From: Brevundimonas sp.
GTDB taxonomy: Bacteria; Pseudomonadota; Alphaproteobacteria; Caulobacterales; Caulobacteraceae
NCBI RefSeq assembly: GCF_027487935.1
Contig: NZ_JAIYCP010000019.1
Span: forward strand, 1 to 64,000
Direction: 5' to 3'
DNA: 64,000 nucleotides
Position numbers and translations under genes: made by a program. The number at the start of each line of letters is the position of its first letter. Positions within the stretch are counted from its first letter, which is position 1. The notes below the pieces were generated by a model. That model searched no databases. It saw only the letters and a program-made list of their open reading frames with translations, and was not told the DNA's origin. Shown one piece after another: positions 1-9,789 of this stretch.

Positions 1-150
1 GAAGGTGTCGAGATGATCATGCCCGGCGACAATGCCGAGCTGAACGTCGAGCTGATCACCCCGATCGCCATGGACCAGGGCCTGCGCTTCGCCATCCGCG
101 AAGGCGGCCGCACGGTCGGCGCCGGCGTGGTGTCGAAGATCACCGAGTAA
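1..150 (+). CDS. tuf: Elongation factor Tu, C-terminal end (partial)
   Basis: The first 49 codons of the window, read in frame 1 to a TAA stop, give the C-terminal beta-barrel end of EF-Tu, including [15 protein letters not shown] and [15 protein letters not shown]-Tu carries aminoacyl-tRNA to the ribosome as a GTP complex. The start lies left of the window. In most bacteria tuf is followed closely by rpsJ; here a terminator and three other genes come in between. Confidence 0.97.
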   Translation, partial: EGVEMIMPGDNAELNVELITPIAMDQGLRFAIREGGRTVGAGVVSKITE

Positions 151-252
151 GCATGCTGGCGCGCTAACGCTCGCGACGCGGTCGCTCGCTTCTTGAGCGC
201 TGCCTCAAGCCGCGAGCCTCCGCGAGGCGAGCACAGGCCAGACAAACAGGGC

Positions 253-284
253 GGCCCCCGGGGAAATCCCCGGGGGCCGTTTTG
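253..284 (+). terminator. Rho-independent terminator after tuf
   Basis: A perfect 11-bp GC stem (253-263 with 268-278) closes a 4-nt AAAT loop and is followed by GTTTT. It should end the tuf transcript and so cuts tuf off from the S10 operon. Confidence 0.85.
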
Positions 285-410
285 CTGTGCGGGAGCTCCG
301 AGGTGCCGCACAGACTTCCTTCACCATGAACGCTCACCGGCCTGAAACGGGCATCAGGCTAGGAGTTTCCGGGAAAGGCGATCCGTCATGGCTCGTCGAA
401 GGACGGCCGA

Positions 411-1559
411 ATGACTTCGCTCAAGGTTGATATCGCCGCCACAGAGACGCTGGGCGACGCAGACTGGGCGATCTGGCGTGCCATGCTGGAGGCCAATCCT
501 GCGCTGGCCAGTCCCTATTTCCGACCGGAGTTCGCCCGGGTCGCCGGCGGAGCCTGCCCCGGGGCAGCGGTGGCGGTGTTCTCGCGCGGCGGTGAGACGG
601 TCGGCTTCTTCCCGCATCAGCGGCGCGGCGGGGCGATGCAGCCGCTGGCGGCACCGATGAACGACTATCACGGCATCATCGCCTTTCCGGGCGAGGCCCC
701 TTCGCTGGAGGAGGCCGCAGAGGTGCTGGGGGCTGCCCGTCTGAACCTGACCGCCTGGGTCGGGCCGACCGGGCTGGGTGAGGATCGGCGCACGGCCCAG
801 GTCGAGCTGGACGATAGCGGCTATGACGGCTGGTACGCCGAGCGCCGCACGAGCTTCGGAAAATTCTTCAAGGACAAGGAACGTGCCCGGCGCAGCATGG
901 AGGCTGAACTCGGGCCGCTGCGTGTTGAGCACGGGCTGCGCGATGCCGCCCTGCTCGACTGGCTGATCGACCTGAAGCGCGATCAATACCGGCGCACGGG
1001 TCGCCACGACATCTTCGCCTGTGGCTGGACCGCCGATCTGCTGCATGCCCTGCTGAAGGAAGAGGGCGAAGGCCTTGGTGCCTCCCTCGCTGCCCTGTGG
1101 GCCGGCGACCGGCTGACGGCGGTGGAGTATGCGCTGCACGCCGGCGACCAGTATCATTTCTGGTTTCCCGGCTATGAGCCCAGCCTCGCGCGCTGCTCTC
1201 CGGGCATCCTGCTGAGCCTGGACACCATGCGTCTGGCGTCGGCGCACGGCTATCGCACCTTCGACTTCGGGTTCGAGGGCGAGCACTACAAGAAGTATTT
1301 CTGCAACGGCTTCAAGGTGGTGCGCGAGGCGGTGGTGCTGAAGCCCGGCCTCGGCGCGACCATGAGCCAGGCGGCTGTCGGGGCGTTGAACCTGGCCGGA
1401 TCCGGGCGCGGCGAACAGCTGCGCACCAGCGTCCGGCGTCGCTGGGCCGCCATCGAGGCCTGCGAGACCACGCCCGCTGCAAGAATGAAGGGTGCCATGC
1501 AGGCGGCGGGTGCCGCCCTTGCCAAGGCCCGCCCGTCCGCCATCCGCCTTCCGGCCTGA
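411..1559 (+). CDS. CelD/BcsL-like GNAT-fold acetyltransferase
   Basis: This 382-residue protein looks like the CelD/BcsL (Acetyltransf_6) group of GNAT acetyltransferases, which are usually tied to polysaccharide or cell-envelope modification. The C-terminal half carries the acyl-CoA fold: a strand with LAALWAGDRLTAVEYALH, then FWFPGYEP, PGILLSLDTMRLA and the terminal FDFGFEGEHYKKYF signature near residues 280-300. No signal peptide is seen, so it should be cytoplasmic. The ATG follows GAAGGACGG. The next gene starts 5 bp after its stop, so the two form an operon. The substrate is unknown. Its place between tuf and rpsJ is unusual. Confidence 0.8.
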   Translation: MTSLKVDIAATETLGDADWAIWRAMLEANPALASPYFRPEFARVAGGACPGAAVAVFSRGGETVGFFPHQRRGGAMQPLAAPMNDYHGIIAFPGEAPSLEEAAEVLGAARLNLTAWVGPTGLGEDRRTAQVELDDSGYDGWYAERRTSFGKFFKDKERARRSMEAELGPLRVEHGLRDAALLDWLIDLKRDQYRRTGRHDIFACGWTADLLHALLKEEGEGLGASLAALWAGDRLTAVEYALHAGDQYHFWFPGYEPSLARCSPGILLSLDTMRLASAHGYRTFDFGFEGEHYKKYFCNGFKVVREAVVLKPGLGATMSQAAVGALNLAGSGRGEQLRTSVRRRWAAIEACETTPAARMKGAMQAAGAALAKARPSAIRLPA

Positions 1560-1564
1560 GACCG

Positions 1565-2482
1565 ATGAAAAGCCATATCCAGACCCGCACCCGCTACGCC
1601 GGCCCGATCGCCGAAGCCGGGGTCCACCCCCACAGTCTGGTCGAACAGGGCTTCGCGACCGACGAAGCGCTGGCGGCCATGCTGGATCGCTATCCGGCCG
1701 AGCTGTTCGACATCAATCTGTATGACTATGACGACGAGGGTCAGGCCTCGCTGCGCACCGGCGTGCGCGGCAAGCTGGACGGTGCCGGGCTGCTGGCCGC
1801 GATCCAGCAGGGGCGGCTGTGGGTCAATCTGCGCTCGGTCGAGACCGGTTGGCCCGAACTGTGGGCCGCCGCCATGGGCGAGTTCGGCAAGGTCCGGGCG
1901 GCCTATCCGGGGCTGCGGGTGGTGAAGAACGCGGGTCAGCTGATCCTGTCCTCGCCCAAGGCGCGCGTACCCTACCATTTTGACCCCGCCGGGGTGGTGT
2001 TGTTCCATCTGCGCGGCCGCAAGCGGATCTTCGTCTATCCCGGCGACGAGTCCCACCTGGCCGAAGTCGATATGGAAAAGGTGGTGTCGCGCCAGACCGC
2101 CGAGGAACTGCCCTATGACCGCGCCTTCGAGGCCGATGCCCAGGTCATCGATCTGGAGCCGGGCCAGGCCCTGACCTGGCCGATCTATGCCCCGCACCGG
2201 GTCGAGAACCTCGACCGCTTCTGCGTCTCCCTGTCCATGGAGTTCCAGACCTGGCCGTCGCGCTTCCGCAACGGGGCCCTGTTCGCCAATGCCGTCCTGC
2301 GCAGCCGGGGTGGACGGCCGCGCATGACCGACCGCATGTCCACACCGGAGCTCGCGGCCCGCTGGGCCGCTTCGCTGGCCCTGAAGCGGGCAGGCACCCT
2401 GAAGAGCCGGCTGGAAACGTTCGAACGCGATTTCGAGCCGGAGGTCGGCGTCAAGGACGGGGCAGGGGCGTTGCGCGCCTGA
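1565..2482 (+). CDS. Cupin-like / JmjC-type Fe(II)-2-oxoglutarate oxygenase family protein
   Basis: This 305-residue protein has the double-stranded beta-helix look of cupin_8/JmjC-like enzymes. The first metal-binding motif H-x-D appears as YHFD near residue 138, followed by GVVLFHLRGRKRIFVYPGD, and a later histidine occurs in IYAPHRVEN near residue 217. Such proteins are often dioxygenases acting on proteins or small molecules; the target is not known. It is probably translated together with the upstream acetyltransferase (5-bp gap), which suggests a joint modification role. ATG start at 1565. Confidence 0.7.
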   Translation: MKSHIQTRTRYAGPIAEAGVHPHSLVEQGFATDEALAAMLDRYPAELFDINLYDYDDEGQASLRTGVRGKLDGAGLLAAIQQGRLWVNLRSVETGWPELWAAAMGEFGKVRAAYPGLRVVKNAGQLILSSPKARVPYHFDPAGVVLFHLRGRKRIFVYPGDESHLAEVDMEKVVSRQTAEELPYDRAFEADAQVIDLEPGQALTWPIYAPHRVENLDRFCVSLSMEFQTWPSRFRNGALFANAVLRSRGGRPRMTDRMSTPELAARWAASLALKRAGTLKSRLETFERDFEPEVGVKDGAGALRA

Positions 2483-2590
2483 ACGCGCACCGGCCCGTTT
2501 CTTACAACGAGGTCATGACCTCGAATTAAAGTGACTTGGCGACAGGGCGGTCGCACCTTCCGGGCACAGTCCGGACAGGGAACCGCCACC

Positions 2591-3478
2591 ATGAAACCCG
2601 TCATCGCTTCTGCCGTCATCACCGCTGCCGCCGTCCTGGCCGCCCCGGCCTTCGCCAAGCCGGGTCCCGAGATCGAAATCCGCCATGCCGTTGCGCGCGT
2701 GGCTGTGATCGTCGAGGACCGCACGGATGTCGCCGTTGAGGTCGAGCCGGGCACCTCGGGCCTTCCGGCCATCCGGGTATCCCGCGACGGCAATCAGGTC
2801 AGCATCGACGGCGGCCTGCGCCGCCGCGGCTTCCTCAACCGCAGCGACGGCATCCGGAACTGCCGGTCCGGCTCTGAGGAGGGGCAGCCCGGAGCCGGTG
2901 CCTCGGTTGAGGTCCGCGATATTGGCCGGATCAACCTTTCGGACGCACCCCTGATCGTCATCCGTACGCCCCGAAGCGTAAGCATCGACGCCTCGGGTGC
3001 TGTTTTCGGTTCCGTCGGGCGAGGGGCGGCCTCGGTCGACCTGGGCAACAGCGGCTGCGGGAACTGGAATGTCGCCAACACCGAGGGCCCGGTATCGCTC
3101 GGCATCTCGGGCACGGGCAATATCCGCGCCGGGACCTCAACGGCGCTCGAGGTCGGCCTTTCCGGCGCCGGGTCGGTGACCGCCGGCGCCACGGGGGCGC
3201 TGGACGTCTCCTTGTCGGGCGTCGGGAATGTCATTATCGCCCGTGTCGATGGCCCGGCAGACATCAGTGTCTCGGGTGCCGGGGATGTGGCGGTCCGGGC
3301 CGGCGCGGTCCCCAATCTGAGCGTCAGCGTCTCGGGCGTCGGCGATGTCGACTTCGAAGGTGTTGCCACGGACGTGGATGCTTCCGTCTCAGGGGCGGGC
3401 GACGTCAACATCGCCCGCGCGACCGGTTCGGTCGAACGTTCGGTCTCCGGCGTCGGGGACATTCGCATCGGCCGCTGA
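2591..3478 (+). CDS. Exported DUF2807 (GIN domain) protein
   Basis: This 295-residue protein starts with a Sec signal peptide (MKPVIASAV..., probable cleavage after PAFA). The rest is a repetitive beta-rich domain with many SGVGDV/SGAGDV-type repeats from about residue 180 to the end, typical of DUF2807, a putative adhesin-like beta-helix of unknown function. The ATG at 2591 was chosen because it opens the signal peptide; an in-frame extension back to 2531 adds residues unlike an export signal. It is 108 bp from the cupin gene and is followed by a terminator, so it closes the accessory group placed before rpsJ. Confidence 0.8.
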   Translation: MKPVIASAVITAAAVLAAPAFAKPGPEIEIRHAVARVAVIVEDRTDVAVEVEPGTSGLPAIRVSRDGNQVSIDGGLRRRGFLNRSDGIRNCRSGSEEGQPGAGASVEVRDIGRINLSDAPLIVIRTPRSVSIDASGAVFGSVGRGAASVDLGNSGCGNWNVANTEGPVSLGISGTGNIRAGTSTALEVGLSGAGSVTAGATGALDVSLSGVGNVIIARVDGPADISVSGAGDVAVRAGAVPNLSVSVSGVGDVDFEGVATDVDASVSGAGDVNIARATGSVERSVSGVGDIRIGR

Positions 3479-3504
3479 TCACCCCCCTCAGCCGCCGCAC
3501 GTGG

Positions 3505-3543
3505 GAAGGCCCGGGAGCGTGGAACCCTCCGGGCCTTCTTCAC
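3505..3543 (+). terminator. Terminator after the DUF2807 gene
   Basis: A 10-bp stem GAAGGCCCGG/CCGGGCCTTC (3505-3514 with 3529-3538) is followed by TTCAC. The U-tract is short, but the stem is strong and the position 27 bp after the stop codon fits. Confidence 0.65.
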
Positions 3544-3586
3544 GTCTGCACATCGTCGAAAGACCGTCCCGACCCCGTTTCGCCGC

Positions 3587-3615
3587 TTGACGAAGCGGGA
3601 CTCAATCGTCATAAG
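3587..3615 (+). promoter_or_regulatory. Sigma-70 promoter of the S10 operon
   Basis: TTGACG at 3587-3592, a 17-bp spacer, and CATAAG at 3610-3615 give a near-consensus housekeeping promoter. It lies about 245 bp before rpsJ and after a terminator, so it is the natural start of the ribosomal operon. The predicted start is near 3622. Confidence 0.65.
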
Positions 3616-3621
3616 CGCCCA

Positions 3622-3860
3622 CTCTTGTTGGACCGGCTGTGCATCCCGCGTGTTTTTGGGATGCAGACGCGGTTCGCAGGAACGACCTGAGACCCTGTTC
3701 TTTGCAGTGACCCAGGACTTCAACGGCCTTCGCGGTTCGCTGCGTGGGCCGATCGTTTTTGCGGACGTGCGTACTCTGAAGACCCTCGCGGTCTGAAGAC
3801 TCCGGTCTTTGAAATGGTTCACAGGGACGCAGGTTCGCCTGCTTGGGAAATACGACCGAT
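3622..3860 (+). promoter_or_regulatory. Long 5' leader of the S10 operon
   Basis: About 240 nt lie between the predicted transcription start and rpsJ. The leader has a perfect 7-bp hairpin GCATCCC/GGGATGC (3641-3647 with 3658-3664) around a 10-nt loop that ends in five T's, and several smaller GC stems further on. No gene is seen. In enterobacteria the S10 leader mediates L4 feedback; whether this one does so is not shown by the sequence. Confidence 0.35.
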
Positions 3861-4166
<306 letters not shown>

Positions 4167-4186
4167 TAAGAAAGAGGCGGGATCCG

Positions 4187-4948
4187 ATGCGCACGGGCGT
4201 GATCGCCAAGAAACTGGGTATGACGCGTGTCTTCGCTGAAGACGGCGCGCATGTTCCAGTCACGATCTTGCAGCTGGATGGCTGTCAGGTCGTGGGTCAG
4301 CGGACTCAGGAGCGGGACGGCTACGTCGCCCTGCAGCTGGGTGCTGGCTCCAAAAAGGCCAAGAACACCAACAAGGCTCAGCGCGAATCTTTCGCCAAGC
4401 TTGAAGTTGAACCCAAGGCCTATGTCACCGAGTTCCGCATCGATGCGGACGCCATGATGGATGTGGGCTCCGAGTTCTCGGCGGACCATTTCGTCGCCGG
4501 CCAGAAGGTCGACGTCCAGGCCGAGACCATCGGCAAGGGCTTCGCCGGCGCCATGAAGCGCTGGAACTTCGGCGGTCTGCGGGCGACCCACGGCGTCTCG
4601 GTCTCGCACCGTTCGCACGGTTCGACCGGTCAGCGTCAGGATCCGGGCAAGACGTTCAAGGGCAAGAAGATGGCCGGCCACTACGGCACGGAAATCGTCA
4701 CCACCCAGAACCTCACCGTGTTCCGCGTCGACGTCGAGCGTGGCCTGCTGCTGATCAAGGGCGCTGTCCCCGGTCACGAGGGCACCTGGGTCAAGGTTCG
4801 CGACGCCATCAAGAAGGCCCGTCCGGCCGACGCCCCGTTCCCCGGCGGCGTGAAGTCAAAGGGCGGTTCGGCTGCTGCGGCTCAACCGGCTGAAACGCCG
4901 GCTGAAGAGGCCCCGGCTGTCGAAACCACCGAAGGCGGTGAAGCGTAA
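4187..4948 (+). CDS. rplC: 50S ribosomal protein L3
   Basis: This is a 253-residue L3, an early 50S assembly protein near the peptidyl transferase centre, with the central [17 protein letters not shown] loop and GHYG motif. An SD-like AAGAGGCGGG precedes the ATG. The last roughly 40 residues are a low-complexity Ala/Glu/Pro tail rich in acidic residues, longer than in the common L3 of about 210 residues. The stop codon overlaps the rplD start (TAATG), showing coupled translation. Confidence 0.97.
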   Translation: MRTGVIAKKLGMTRVFAEDGAHVPVTILQLDGCQVVGQRTQERDGYVALQLGAGSKKAKNTNKAQRESFAKLEVEPKAYVTEFRIDADAMMDVGSEFSADHFVAGQKVDVQAETIGKGFAGAMKRWNFGGLRATHGVSVSHRSHGSTGQRQDPGKTFKGKKMAGHYGTEIVTTQNLTVFRVDVERGLLLIKGAVPGHEGTWVKVRDAIKKARPADAPFPGGVKSKGGSAAAAQPAETPAEEAPAVETTEGGEA

Positions 4949-5628
4949 TGAAACTCCCGGTCATCAAACTCGACGGCAAGGCCGCCGGTGACGTTGCCCT
5001 GTCGGACGCCGTTTTCGGCATCACCGACATCCGCGGTGACATCCTGGCCCGTTACGTCAACTGGCAGCTGGCCAAGCGCCGTGCCGGCACCCACAAGGTC
5101 CAGACGCGGAACGAGAACTCGCGTACCGGCAAGAAGATGTACAAGCAGAAGGGAACCGGCGGCGCCCGTCACGGTTCGCGTCGCGCCCCGCAGTTCGTCG
5201 GTGGTTCGCGCGCCTTCGGCCCGGTCGTTCGCGACCACGGCTTCTCCCTGCCCAAGAAGGTTCGCGCCCTCGCCCTGCGTCACGCCCTGTCCGCCAAGGT
5301 CGTGGCCGGTGATCTGGTCGTCGTCGACAGCCTCACGCTGAAGGACGCCAAGACCGCCGGTCTGCGCGAAACCCTCGGCAAGCTGGGCTGGACCCGCACG
5401 CTGATCATCGCCGGTCCGGAAGTCGACACCAATTTCGGCCTGGCCGCCCGCAACATCCCGATGGTCAACGTCCTGCCGAACGCCGGCCTGAACGTTTACG
5501 ACATCCTGCGCGCGGACAAGCTGGTGCTGACCAAGGCGGCTGTTGAAGCCATCGAAGCCACCTATGCCGACTACAAGCCCTCGCGCAGCGAAGTGGCCCG
5601 GTCGCAAGCCGTGAAGGGAGCCGCGTAA
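4948..5628 (+). CDS. rplD: 50S ribosomal protein L4
   Basis: This 226-residue protein is L4, which lines the exit tunnel. It has the extended-loop signature [16 protein letters not shown] near residues 65-80 and the typical C-terminal [14 protein letters not shown]. In enterobacteria L4 also represses the S10 operon; the long leader before rpsJ would be the place for such control but this is untested. It overlaps rplC and rplW by one base each. Confidence 0.97.
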   Translation: MKLPVIKLDGKAAGDVALSDAVFGITDIRGDILARYVNWQLAKRRAGTHKVQTRNENSRTGKKMYKQKGTGGARHGSRRAPQFVGGSRAFGPVVRDHGFSLPKKVRALALRHALSAKVVAGDLVVVDSLTLKDAKTAGLRETLGKLGWTRTLIIAGPEVDTNFGLAARNIPMVNVLPNAGLNVYDILRADKLVLTKAAVEAIEATYADYKPSRSEVARSQAVKGAA

Positions 5629-5933
5629 TGGCCGGCGCTCAACCCACCGCCAAACACTACGACACCATCCTGGCTCCGATCATCACGGAGAAGGCCACGA
5701 TCCTGTCGGAGCAGAACAAGGTCGTCTTCCGCGTTGCGGGGACCTCGACCAAGGACGAGATCGCCGCTGCGGTCGAGAGCCTGTTCAAGGTCAACGTCCT
5801 GAAGGTCAACACCCTGGTCCAGAAGGGCAAGACCAAGCGCTTCCGCGGCATCATGGGCCGTCGGGTCGACATCAAAAAAGCGATCGTGACGCTGGCTGAA
5901 GGCCAGTCGATCGACGTCACCACGGGGCTCTGA
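5628..5933 (+). CDS. rplW: 50S ribosomal protein L23
   Basis: A 101-residue L23 ([14 protein letters not shown] near the start, [12 protein letters not shown] in the basic loop). L23 is found at the tunnel exit and is the docking site for trigger factor and SRP. The ATG overlaps the rplD stop by one base, and rplB follows 4 bp downstream. Confidence 0.97.
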   Translation: MAGAQPTAKHYDTILAPIITEKATILSEQNKVVFRVAGTSTKDEIAAAVESLFKVNVLKVNTLVQKGKTKRFRGIMGRRVDIKKAIVTLAEGQSIDVTTGL

Positions 5934-5937
5934 TCAG

Positions 5938-6771
5938 ATGGCCTTGAAAACCTACAATCCGACATCGCCGGGCCGTCGCGCCCTGGTGCTGATCGACCGT
6001 TCGGAGCTGCATAAGGGCCGCCCCGAGAAGTCGCTGACCGAAGGCCTGACCAAGTCGGGCGGCCGGGGTGCCGGCGGACGTATCGCCGTTCGCTTCCGCG
6101 GCGGTGGTGCCAAGACGCTGTACCGCAAGATCGACTTCAAGCGCCGGAAGTTCGCCACGGCGACCGTCGAGCGCCTGGAATACGATCCGAACCGGACCGC
6201 CTTCATCGCCCTCATCGTCTATGAGGACGGCGAAAAGGCCTACATCATCGCGCCGCAACGCCTGAAGGCGGGTGACTCGGTGGTCGCCGGCGAGAAGGTC
6301 GACGTGAAGCCGGGCAATGCGATGCCGCTGCGCTCGGTCCCGGTCGGCACGATCATCCACAACGTCGAAATGAAGCCGGGCAAGGGTGCCCAGCTGGCCC
6401 GCTCGGCCGGTGCCTACGCCCAGCTGGTCGGCCGCGACGCCGGCTACGCCCAGATCCGTCTGGGCTCGGGCGAGCTTCGCATGGTCCTGGACGGCTGCAT
6501 GGCCACGGTGGGTGCGGTTTCGAACCCCGACCACATGAACCAGAACCTCGGCAAGGCCGGTCGTGTCCGTCACATGGGCTGGCGTCCGCACGTTCGCGGC
6601 GTTGCCATGAACCCGATCGACCACCCGCACGGTGGTGGTGAAGGCCGGACCTCTGGCGGTCGCACCCCGGTTACGCCGTGGGGCAAGGACACCAAGGGCA
6701 CCCGCACCCGCAAGAACAAGGCGACGGACAAGTTCATCATCCGCACCCGCCACGTTAAGAAGGCTCGCTAA
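5938..6771 (+). CDS. rplB: 50S ribosomal protein L2
   Basis: A 277-residue L2, a 23S rRNA-binding protein needed for subunit joining and peptidyl transfer. The conserved C-terminal [17 protein letters not shown] motif is intact near residues 223-239, with the functionally important histidine included. The length is normal for the family. rpsS starts 2 bp after the stop. Confidence 0.98.
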   Translation: MALKTYNPTSPGRRALVLIDRSELHKGRPEKSLTEGLTKSGGRGAGGRIAVRFRGGGAKTLYRKIDFKRRKFATATVERLEYDPNRTAFIALIVYEDGEKAYIIAPQRLKAGDSVVAGEKVDVKPGNAMPLRSVPVGTIIHNVEMKPGKGAQLARSAGAYAQLVGRDAGYAQIRLGSGELRMVLDGCMATVGAVSNPDHMNQNLGKAGRVRHMGWRPHVRGVAMNPIDHPHGGGEGRTSGGRTPVTPWGKDTKGTRTRKNKATDKFIIRTRHVKKAR

Positions 6772-6773
6772 AG

Positions 6774-7052
6774 ATGGCTCGCTCCTCCTGGAAAGGCCCG
6801 TTCGTCGACGGGTATCTGCTCAAGAAGGCCGACGCCGCTTCGACGTCGGGCCGCAAGGACGTGATCAAGACCTGGTCGCGCCGCTCCACCATCCTGCCGC
6901 AGTTTGTCGGCCTGACCTTCGGTGTCCACAACGGCCTCAAGCATGTGCCGGTGTCCGTCTCCGAGGAAATGGTCGGCATGAAGTTCGGCGAGTTCGCCCC
7001 GACCCGGAACTTCCCGGGCCACGCGGCGGACAAGAAGGCCAAAAGGAAGTAA
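6774..7052 (+). CDS. rpsS: 30S ribosomal protein S19
   Basis: A 92-residue S19 ([16 protein letters not shown] at the start, [12 protein letters not shown], and FAPTRNF near the end). It forms a complex with S13 in the 30S head and touches the A-site tRNA. The length is normal. It lies between rplB and rplV with gaps of 2 and 3 bp. Confidence 0.97.
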   Translation: MARSSWKGPFVDGYLLKKADAASTSGRKDVIKTWSRRSTILPQFVGLTFGVHNGLKHVPVSVSEEMVGMKFGEFAPTRNFPGHAADKKAKRK

Positions 7053-7055
7053 CTG

Positions 7056-7436
7056 ATGGCCCAGACAAAAAACCCCCGTCGGGTCGCCCCGACCGAAGCG
7101 CGCGCCAAGCTGGTGAACGTCCGGATCAGCCCTCAGAAGCTGAACCTGGTCGCCCAGTCGATCCGCGGCCTGCCGGTGCAGAAGGCGCTGAACGAGCTGG
7201 AATTCAGCCGCAAGCGCATCGCCACCGACGTCCGCAAGGTGCTGTATTCGGCCGTTTCGAATGCCGAGAACAACCACAACCTCGACATCGACAACCTGGT
7301 CGTCGCCGAGGCCTTCGTGGGCAAGAACCTGGTGATGAAGCGTTTCGCGAGCCGTGCTCGTGGTCGCTCGTCGCGCATCCTGAAACCTTTCGCGGAGATC
7401 ACCATCGTGGTCCGCGAAGCCGGTGAGGCCGCCTGA
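7056..7436 (+). CDS. rplV: 50S ribosomal protein L22
   Basis: A 126-residue L22, which lines the exit tunnel with its beta-hairpin ([18 protein letters not shown] near residues 90-107). Mutations in this hairpin give macrolide resistance in other bacteria; nothing abnormal is visible here. The TGA stop overlaps the rpsC ATG. Confidence 0.97.
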   Translation: MAQTKNPRRVAPTEARAKLVNVRISPQKLNLVAQSIRGLPVQKALNELEFSRKRIATDVRKVLYSAVSNAENNHNLDIDNLVVAEAFVGKNLVMKRFASRARGRSSRILKPFAEITIVVREAGEAA

Positions 7437-8191
7437 TGGGTCAGAAAGTCAATCCGATCGGTCTGCGCCTCGGCGTCAACCGCACCTGGGACAGCCGCTG
7501 GTTCGCCCGCGGCCCCGAATACGCCCGGCTCCTGCACCAGGACCTCAAGCTGCGTACGTGGCTTAAGGAACGCCTGAACGCTGCCGGCGTGTCGCGCATC
7601 ATCATCGAGCGTCCGCACAAGAAATGCCGCGTGACGATCTACGCCGCCCGTCCGGGTGTCGTGATCGGCAAGAAGGGCGCTGACATCGAGAAGCTCCGCA
7701 AGGACATCTCGGCGCGCACCGAGGGTGAGGTCCACCTGAACATCGTCGAAGTGCGCAAGCCCGAGACGGACGCCCAGCTGATCGCCGAGAACATCGCGCA
7801 GCAGCTGGAACGCCGGATCGCCTTCCGTCGCGCCATGAAGCGTTCGATGCAGTCGGCCATGCGTCTCGGCGCCAAGGGCGTTCGCATCAACGTGTCGGGC
7901 CGCCTCGGCGGCGCGGAAATCGCGCGGATGGAATGGTATCGCGAAGGCCGTGTGCCGCTGCACACCCTGCGCGCCGACATCGACTACGGCTTCATCCAGG
8001 CCAAGACGACCTACGGCATCATCGGTGTCAAAGTCTGGGTCTTCAAGGGTGAGGTGCTCGAGCACGATCCGATGGCCCAGGACAAGCGCTGGGCTGCCGA
8101 GGCTGCTGGTCCGTCGTCCAACGAAGGCCGTGAACGCGGCGGTCCCCGTGGTGATCGCGGTCCGCGCCGCGACCGGGCACGTGAGAGCTAA
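7436..8191 (+). CDS. rpsC: 30S ribosomal protein S3
   Basis: A 251-residue S3 with the KH domain ([17 protein letters not shown]) and the C-terminal domain ([23 protein letters not shown]). S3 forms part of the mRNA entry tunnel. The end is an extra Arg/Gly/Asp-rich tail ([17 protein letters not shown]) of about 25 residues. It starts on the rplV stop and ends 3 bp before rplP. Confidence 0.97.
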   Translation: MGQKVNPIGLRLGVNRTWDSRWFARGPEYARLLHQDLKLRTWLKERLNAAGVSRIIIERPHKKCRVTIYAARPGVVIGKKGADIEKLRKDISARTEGEVHLNIVEVRKPETDAQLIAENIAQQLERRIAFRRAMKRSMQSAMRLGAKGVRINVSGRLGGAEIARMEWYREGRVPLHTLRADIDYGFIQAKTTYGIIGVKVWVFKGEVLEHDPMAQDKRWAAEAAGPSSNEGRERGGPRGDRGPRRDRARES

Positions 8192-8194
8192 GTC

Positions 8195-8638
8195 ATGCTG
8201 CAACCGAAGAAAACCAAATACCGCAAGGCCTTCAAGGGCCGCATTCACGGTGCTGCCAAGGGCGGCTTCTCGCTGAACTTCGGGTCCTATGGCCTGAAGA
8301 CGGTGGAGCCGGAGCGCATCACGGCGCGTCAGATCGAGGCGGCTCGCCGCGCGATCACCCGCCAGATGAAGCGCCAGGGCCGTGTCTGGATCCGCGTGTT
8401 CCCCGACCTGCCCGTCACGGGCAAGCCGGCCGAGGTCCGCATGGGCAAGGGCAAGGGCGCCGTGGATCACTGGGCGGCGCGCTGCCACCCGGGCCGGATC
8501 CTGTTTGAAATCGACGGCGTGCCGGACGACATCGCCCGTGAGGCCCTGCGTCTCGGTGCCGCCAAGCTGCCGGTCCGTACGAAGGTGGTCACCCGCATCG
8601 ACGCCGGTATCTCGAATGTGGAGCACGCAGGCGCATGA
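8195..8638 (+). CDS. rplP: 50S ribosomal protein L16
   Basis: A 147-residue L16 ([16 protein letters not shown] at the start; [22 protein letters not shown] in the middle). L16 helps place tRNA in the A and P sites. The substrate arginine of the YcfD-type hydroxylases lies in the conserved central loop, but I see no such modification gene linked here apart from the cupin protein at 1565, whose target is unknown. It overlaps rpmC by 4 bp. Confidence 0.97.
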   Translation: MLQPKKTKYRKAFKGRIHGAAKGGFSLNFGSYGLKTVEPERITARQIEAARRAITRQMKRQGRVWIRVFPDLPVTGKPAEVRMGKGKGAVDHWAARCHPGRILFEIDGVPDDIAREALRLGAAKLPVRTKVVTRIDAGISNVEHAGA

Positions 8639-8832
8639 CCAAGATCGCCGACCTCCGGGCACAGACGCCCGACCAGCTGTCTGACGAGCTGCTGAAGCTC
8701 AAGAAGGAACAGTTCAACCTGCGCTTCCAGGCCGCGACCGGCCAGATGGAAAAGACCCATCGCGTGTCGGAAGTGCGCAAGGACATCGCCCGCATTTCCA
8801 CGCTCCTGCGTGCAAATCGCGCCGCGGTTTAA
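8635..8832 (+). CDS. rpmC: 50S ribosomal protein L29
   Basis: A 65-residue L29 ([29 protein letters not shown]), the small helical-hairpin protein near the tunnel exit beside L23. ATGA overlap with the rplP stop indicates coupled translation. Confidence 0.96.
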   Translation: MTKIADLRAQTPDQLSDELLKLKKEQFNLRFQAATGQMEKTHRVSEVRKDIARISTLLRANRAAV

Positions 8833-8842
8833 GGAAACGAAG

Positions 8843-9091
8843 ATGCCGAAACGAGTTCTCGAAGGCGTGGTCGTCTCCGACAAGGGCGACAAGACGGTCG
8901 TCGTCGTCGTTCAACGCACGCTGCTGCACCCGGTCCTGAAAAAGATCGTGCGCCTGTCCAAGAAGTATCACGCTCATGACGAAGCCAACGCCCTCAAGGT
9001 GGGCGATCAGGCCCGCATCATCGAGTGCGCCCCCAAGTCCAAGCTGAAGCGCTGGGAAGTCCTGTCGGACTCCTCGGCCTCGGCTTCGTAA
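8843..9091 (+). CDS. rpsQ: 30S ribosomal protein S17
   Basis: An 82-residue S17, an early 16S rRNA binder ([21 protein letters not shown], then KKYHAHDE). The ATG at 8843 is preceded by AAGGAAACGAAG. An in-frame extension to 8810 lies within rpmC and is not needed. A short Ser/Ala tail ends the protein. Confidence 0.96.
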   Translation: MPKRVLEGVVVSDKGDKTVVVVVQRTLLHPVLKKIVRLSKKYHAHDEANALKVGDQARIIECAPKSKLKRWEVLSDSSASAS

Positions 9092-9109
9092 TCAGAAAGA
9101 TCTGATCCT

Positions 9110-9478
9110 ATGATCCAGATGCAAACTAACCTGGAGGTAGCCGATAATTCGGGTGCTCGCCGGGTCATGTGCATCAAGGTGTTGGGCGGCTCCAAGCGCC
9201 GCTACGCCTCGGTGGGCGACACCATTGTCGCTTCGGTGAAGGAAGCGATTCCTCGCGGCCGCGTGAAGAAGGGCGACGTCGTGCGCGCCATCGTTGTGCG
9301 CACCGCCAAGGACATCATGCGCAAGGACGGCTCGGTCATCCGTTTCGACAAGTCGGCCGCCGTCATCGTCAACAAGCAGAACGAGCCGGTCGGCACCCGG
9401 ATCTTCGGCCCGGTTCCCCGCGAACTGCGCGCCAAGAACCACATGAAGATCATCTCTCTGGCTCCGGAGGTCCTGTAG
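9110..9478 (+). CDS. rplN: 50S ribosomal protein L14
   Basis: A 122-residue L14 ([28 protein letters not shown] at the N-terminus) of normal length. L14 forms an intersubunit bridge and is the usual target of the silencing factor RsfS. rplX follows 2 bp downstream. Confidence 0.97.
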   Translation: MIQMQTNLEVADNSGARRVMCIKVLGGSKRRYASVGDTIVASVKEAIPRGRVKKGDVVRAIVVRTAKDIMRKDGSVIRFDKSAAVIVNKQNEPVGTRIFGPVPRELRAKNHMKIISLAPEVL

Positions 9479-9480
9479 TC

Positions 9481-9789
9481 ATGGCCGCCAAGATCAAGAC
9501 CGGCGACAACGTCGTGGTGCTCACAGGCAAGGACAAGGGCCGCACCGGCAAGGTGACCAAGGTCCTGCCGACCACGAACCGCGTCATGGTGCAGGGGATC
9601 AATATGGTCCAGCGCCACACCCGCCCGACCCAGGCCGACCCCCAGGGCGGCATCAAGAACAAGGAAGCGTCGCTTCACCTGTCGAACGTCGCGATCGCCG
9701 ACGCCAACGGCAAGCCGGCCCGCGTCGGCTTCCGCATGGAAGGTGACAAGAAGGTTCGCTTCGCCAAGACGACGGGAGACGTCATCTGA
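9481..9789 (+). CDS. rplX: 50S ribosomal protein L24
   Basis: A 102-residue L24 with the KOW motif ([20 protein letters not shown]) near residues 5-25. It starts 50S assembly by binding 23S rRNA. The ATG is at 9481; the longer open frame back to 9169 is only the shadow of rplN. The TGA overlaps the rplE ATG. Confidence 0.96.
   Translation: MAAKIKTGDNVVVLTGKDKGRTGKVTKVLPTTNRVMVQGINMVQRHTRPTQADPQGGIKNKEASLHLSNVAIADANGKPARVGFRMEGDKKVRFAKTTGDVI

Noticed and set aside
326..430. 34-codon ORF before the acetyltransferase, as a leader peptide
   Set aside because: It overlaps the acetyltransferase start and has no run of regulatory codons or hairpin pair.
7133..8662. Long minus-strand frame across rplV-rplP
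   Set aside because: High-GC shadow of several ribosomal genes; low-complexity composition and no family likeness.
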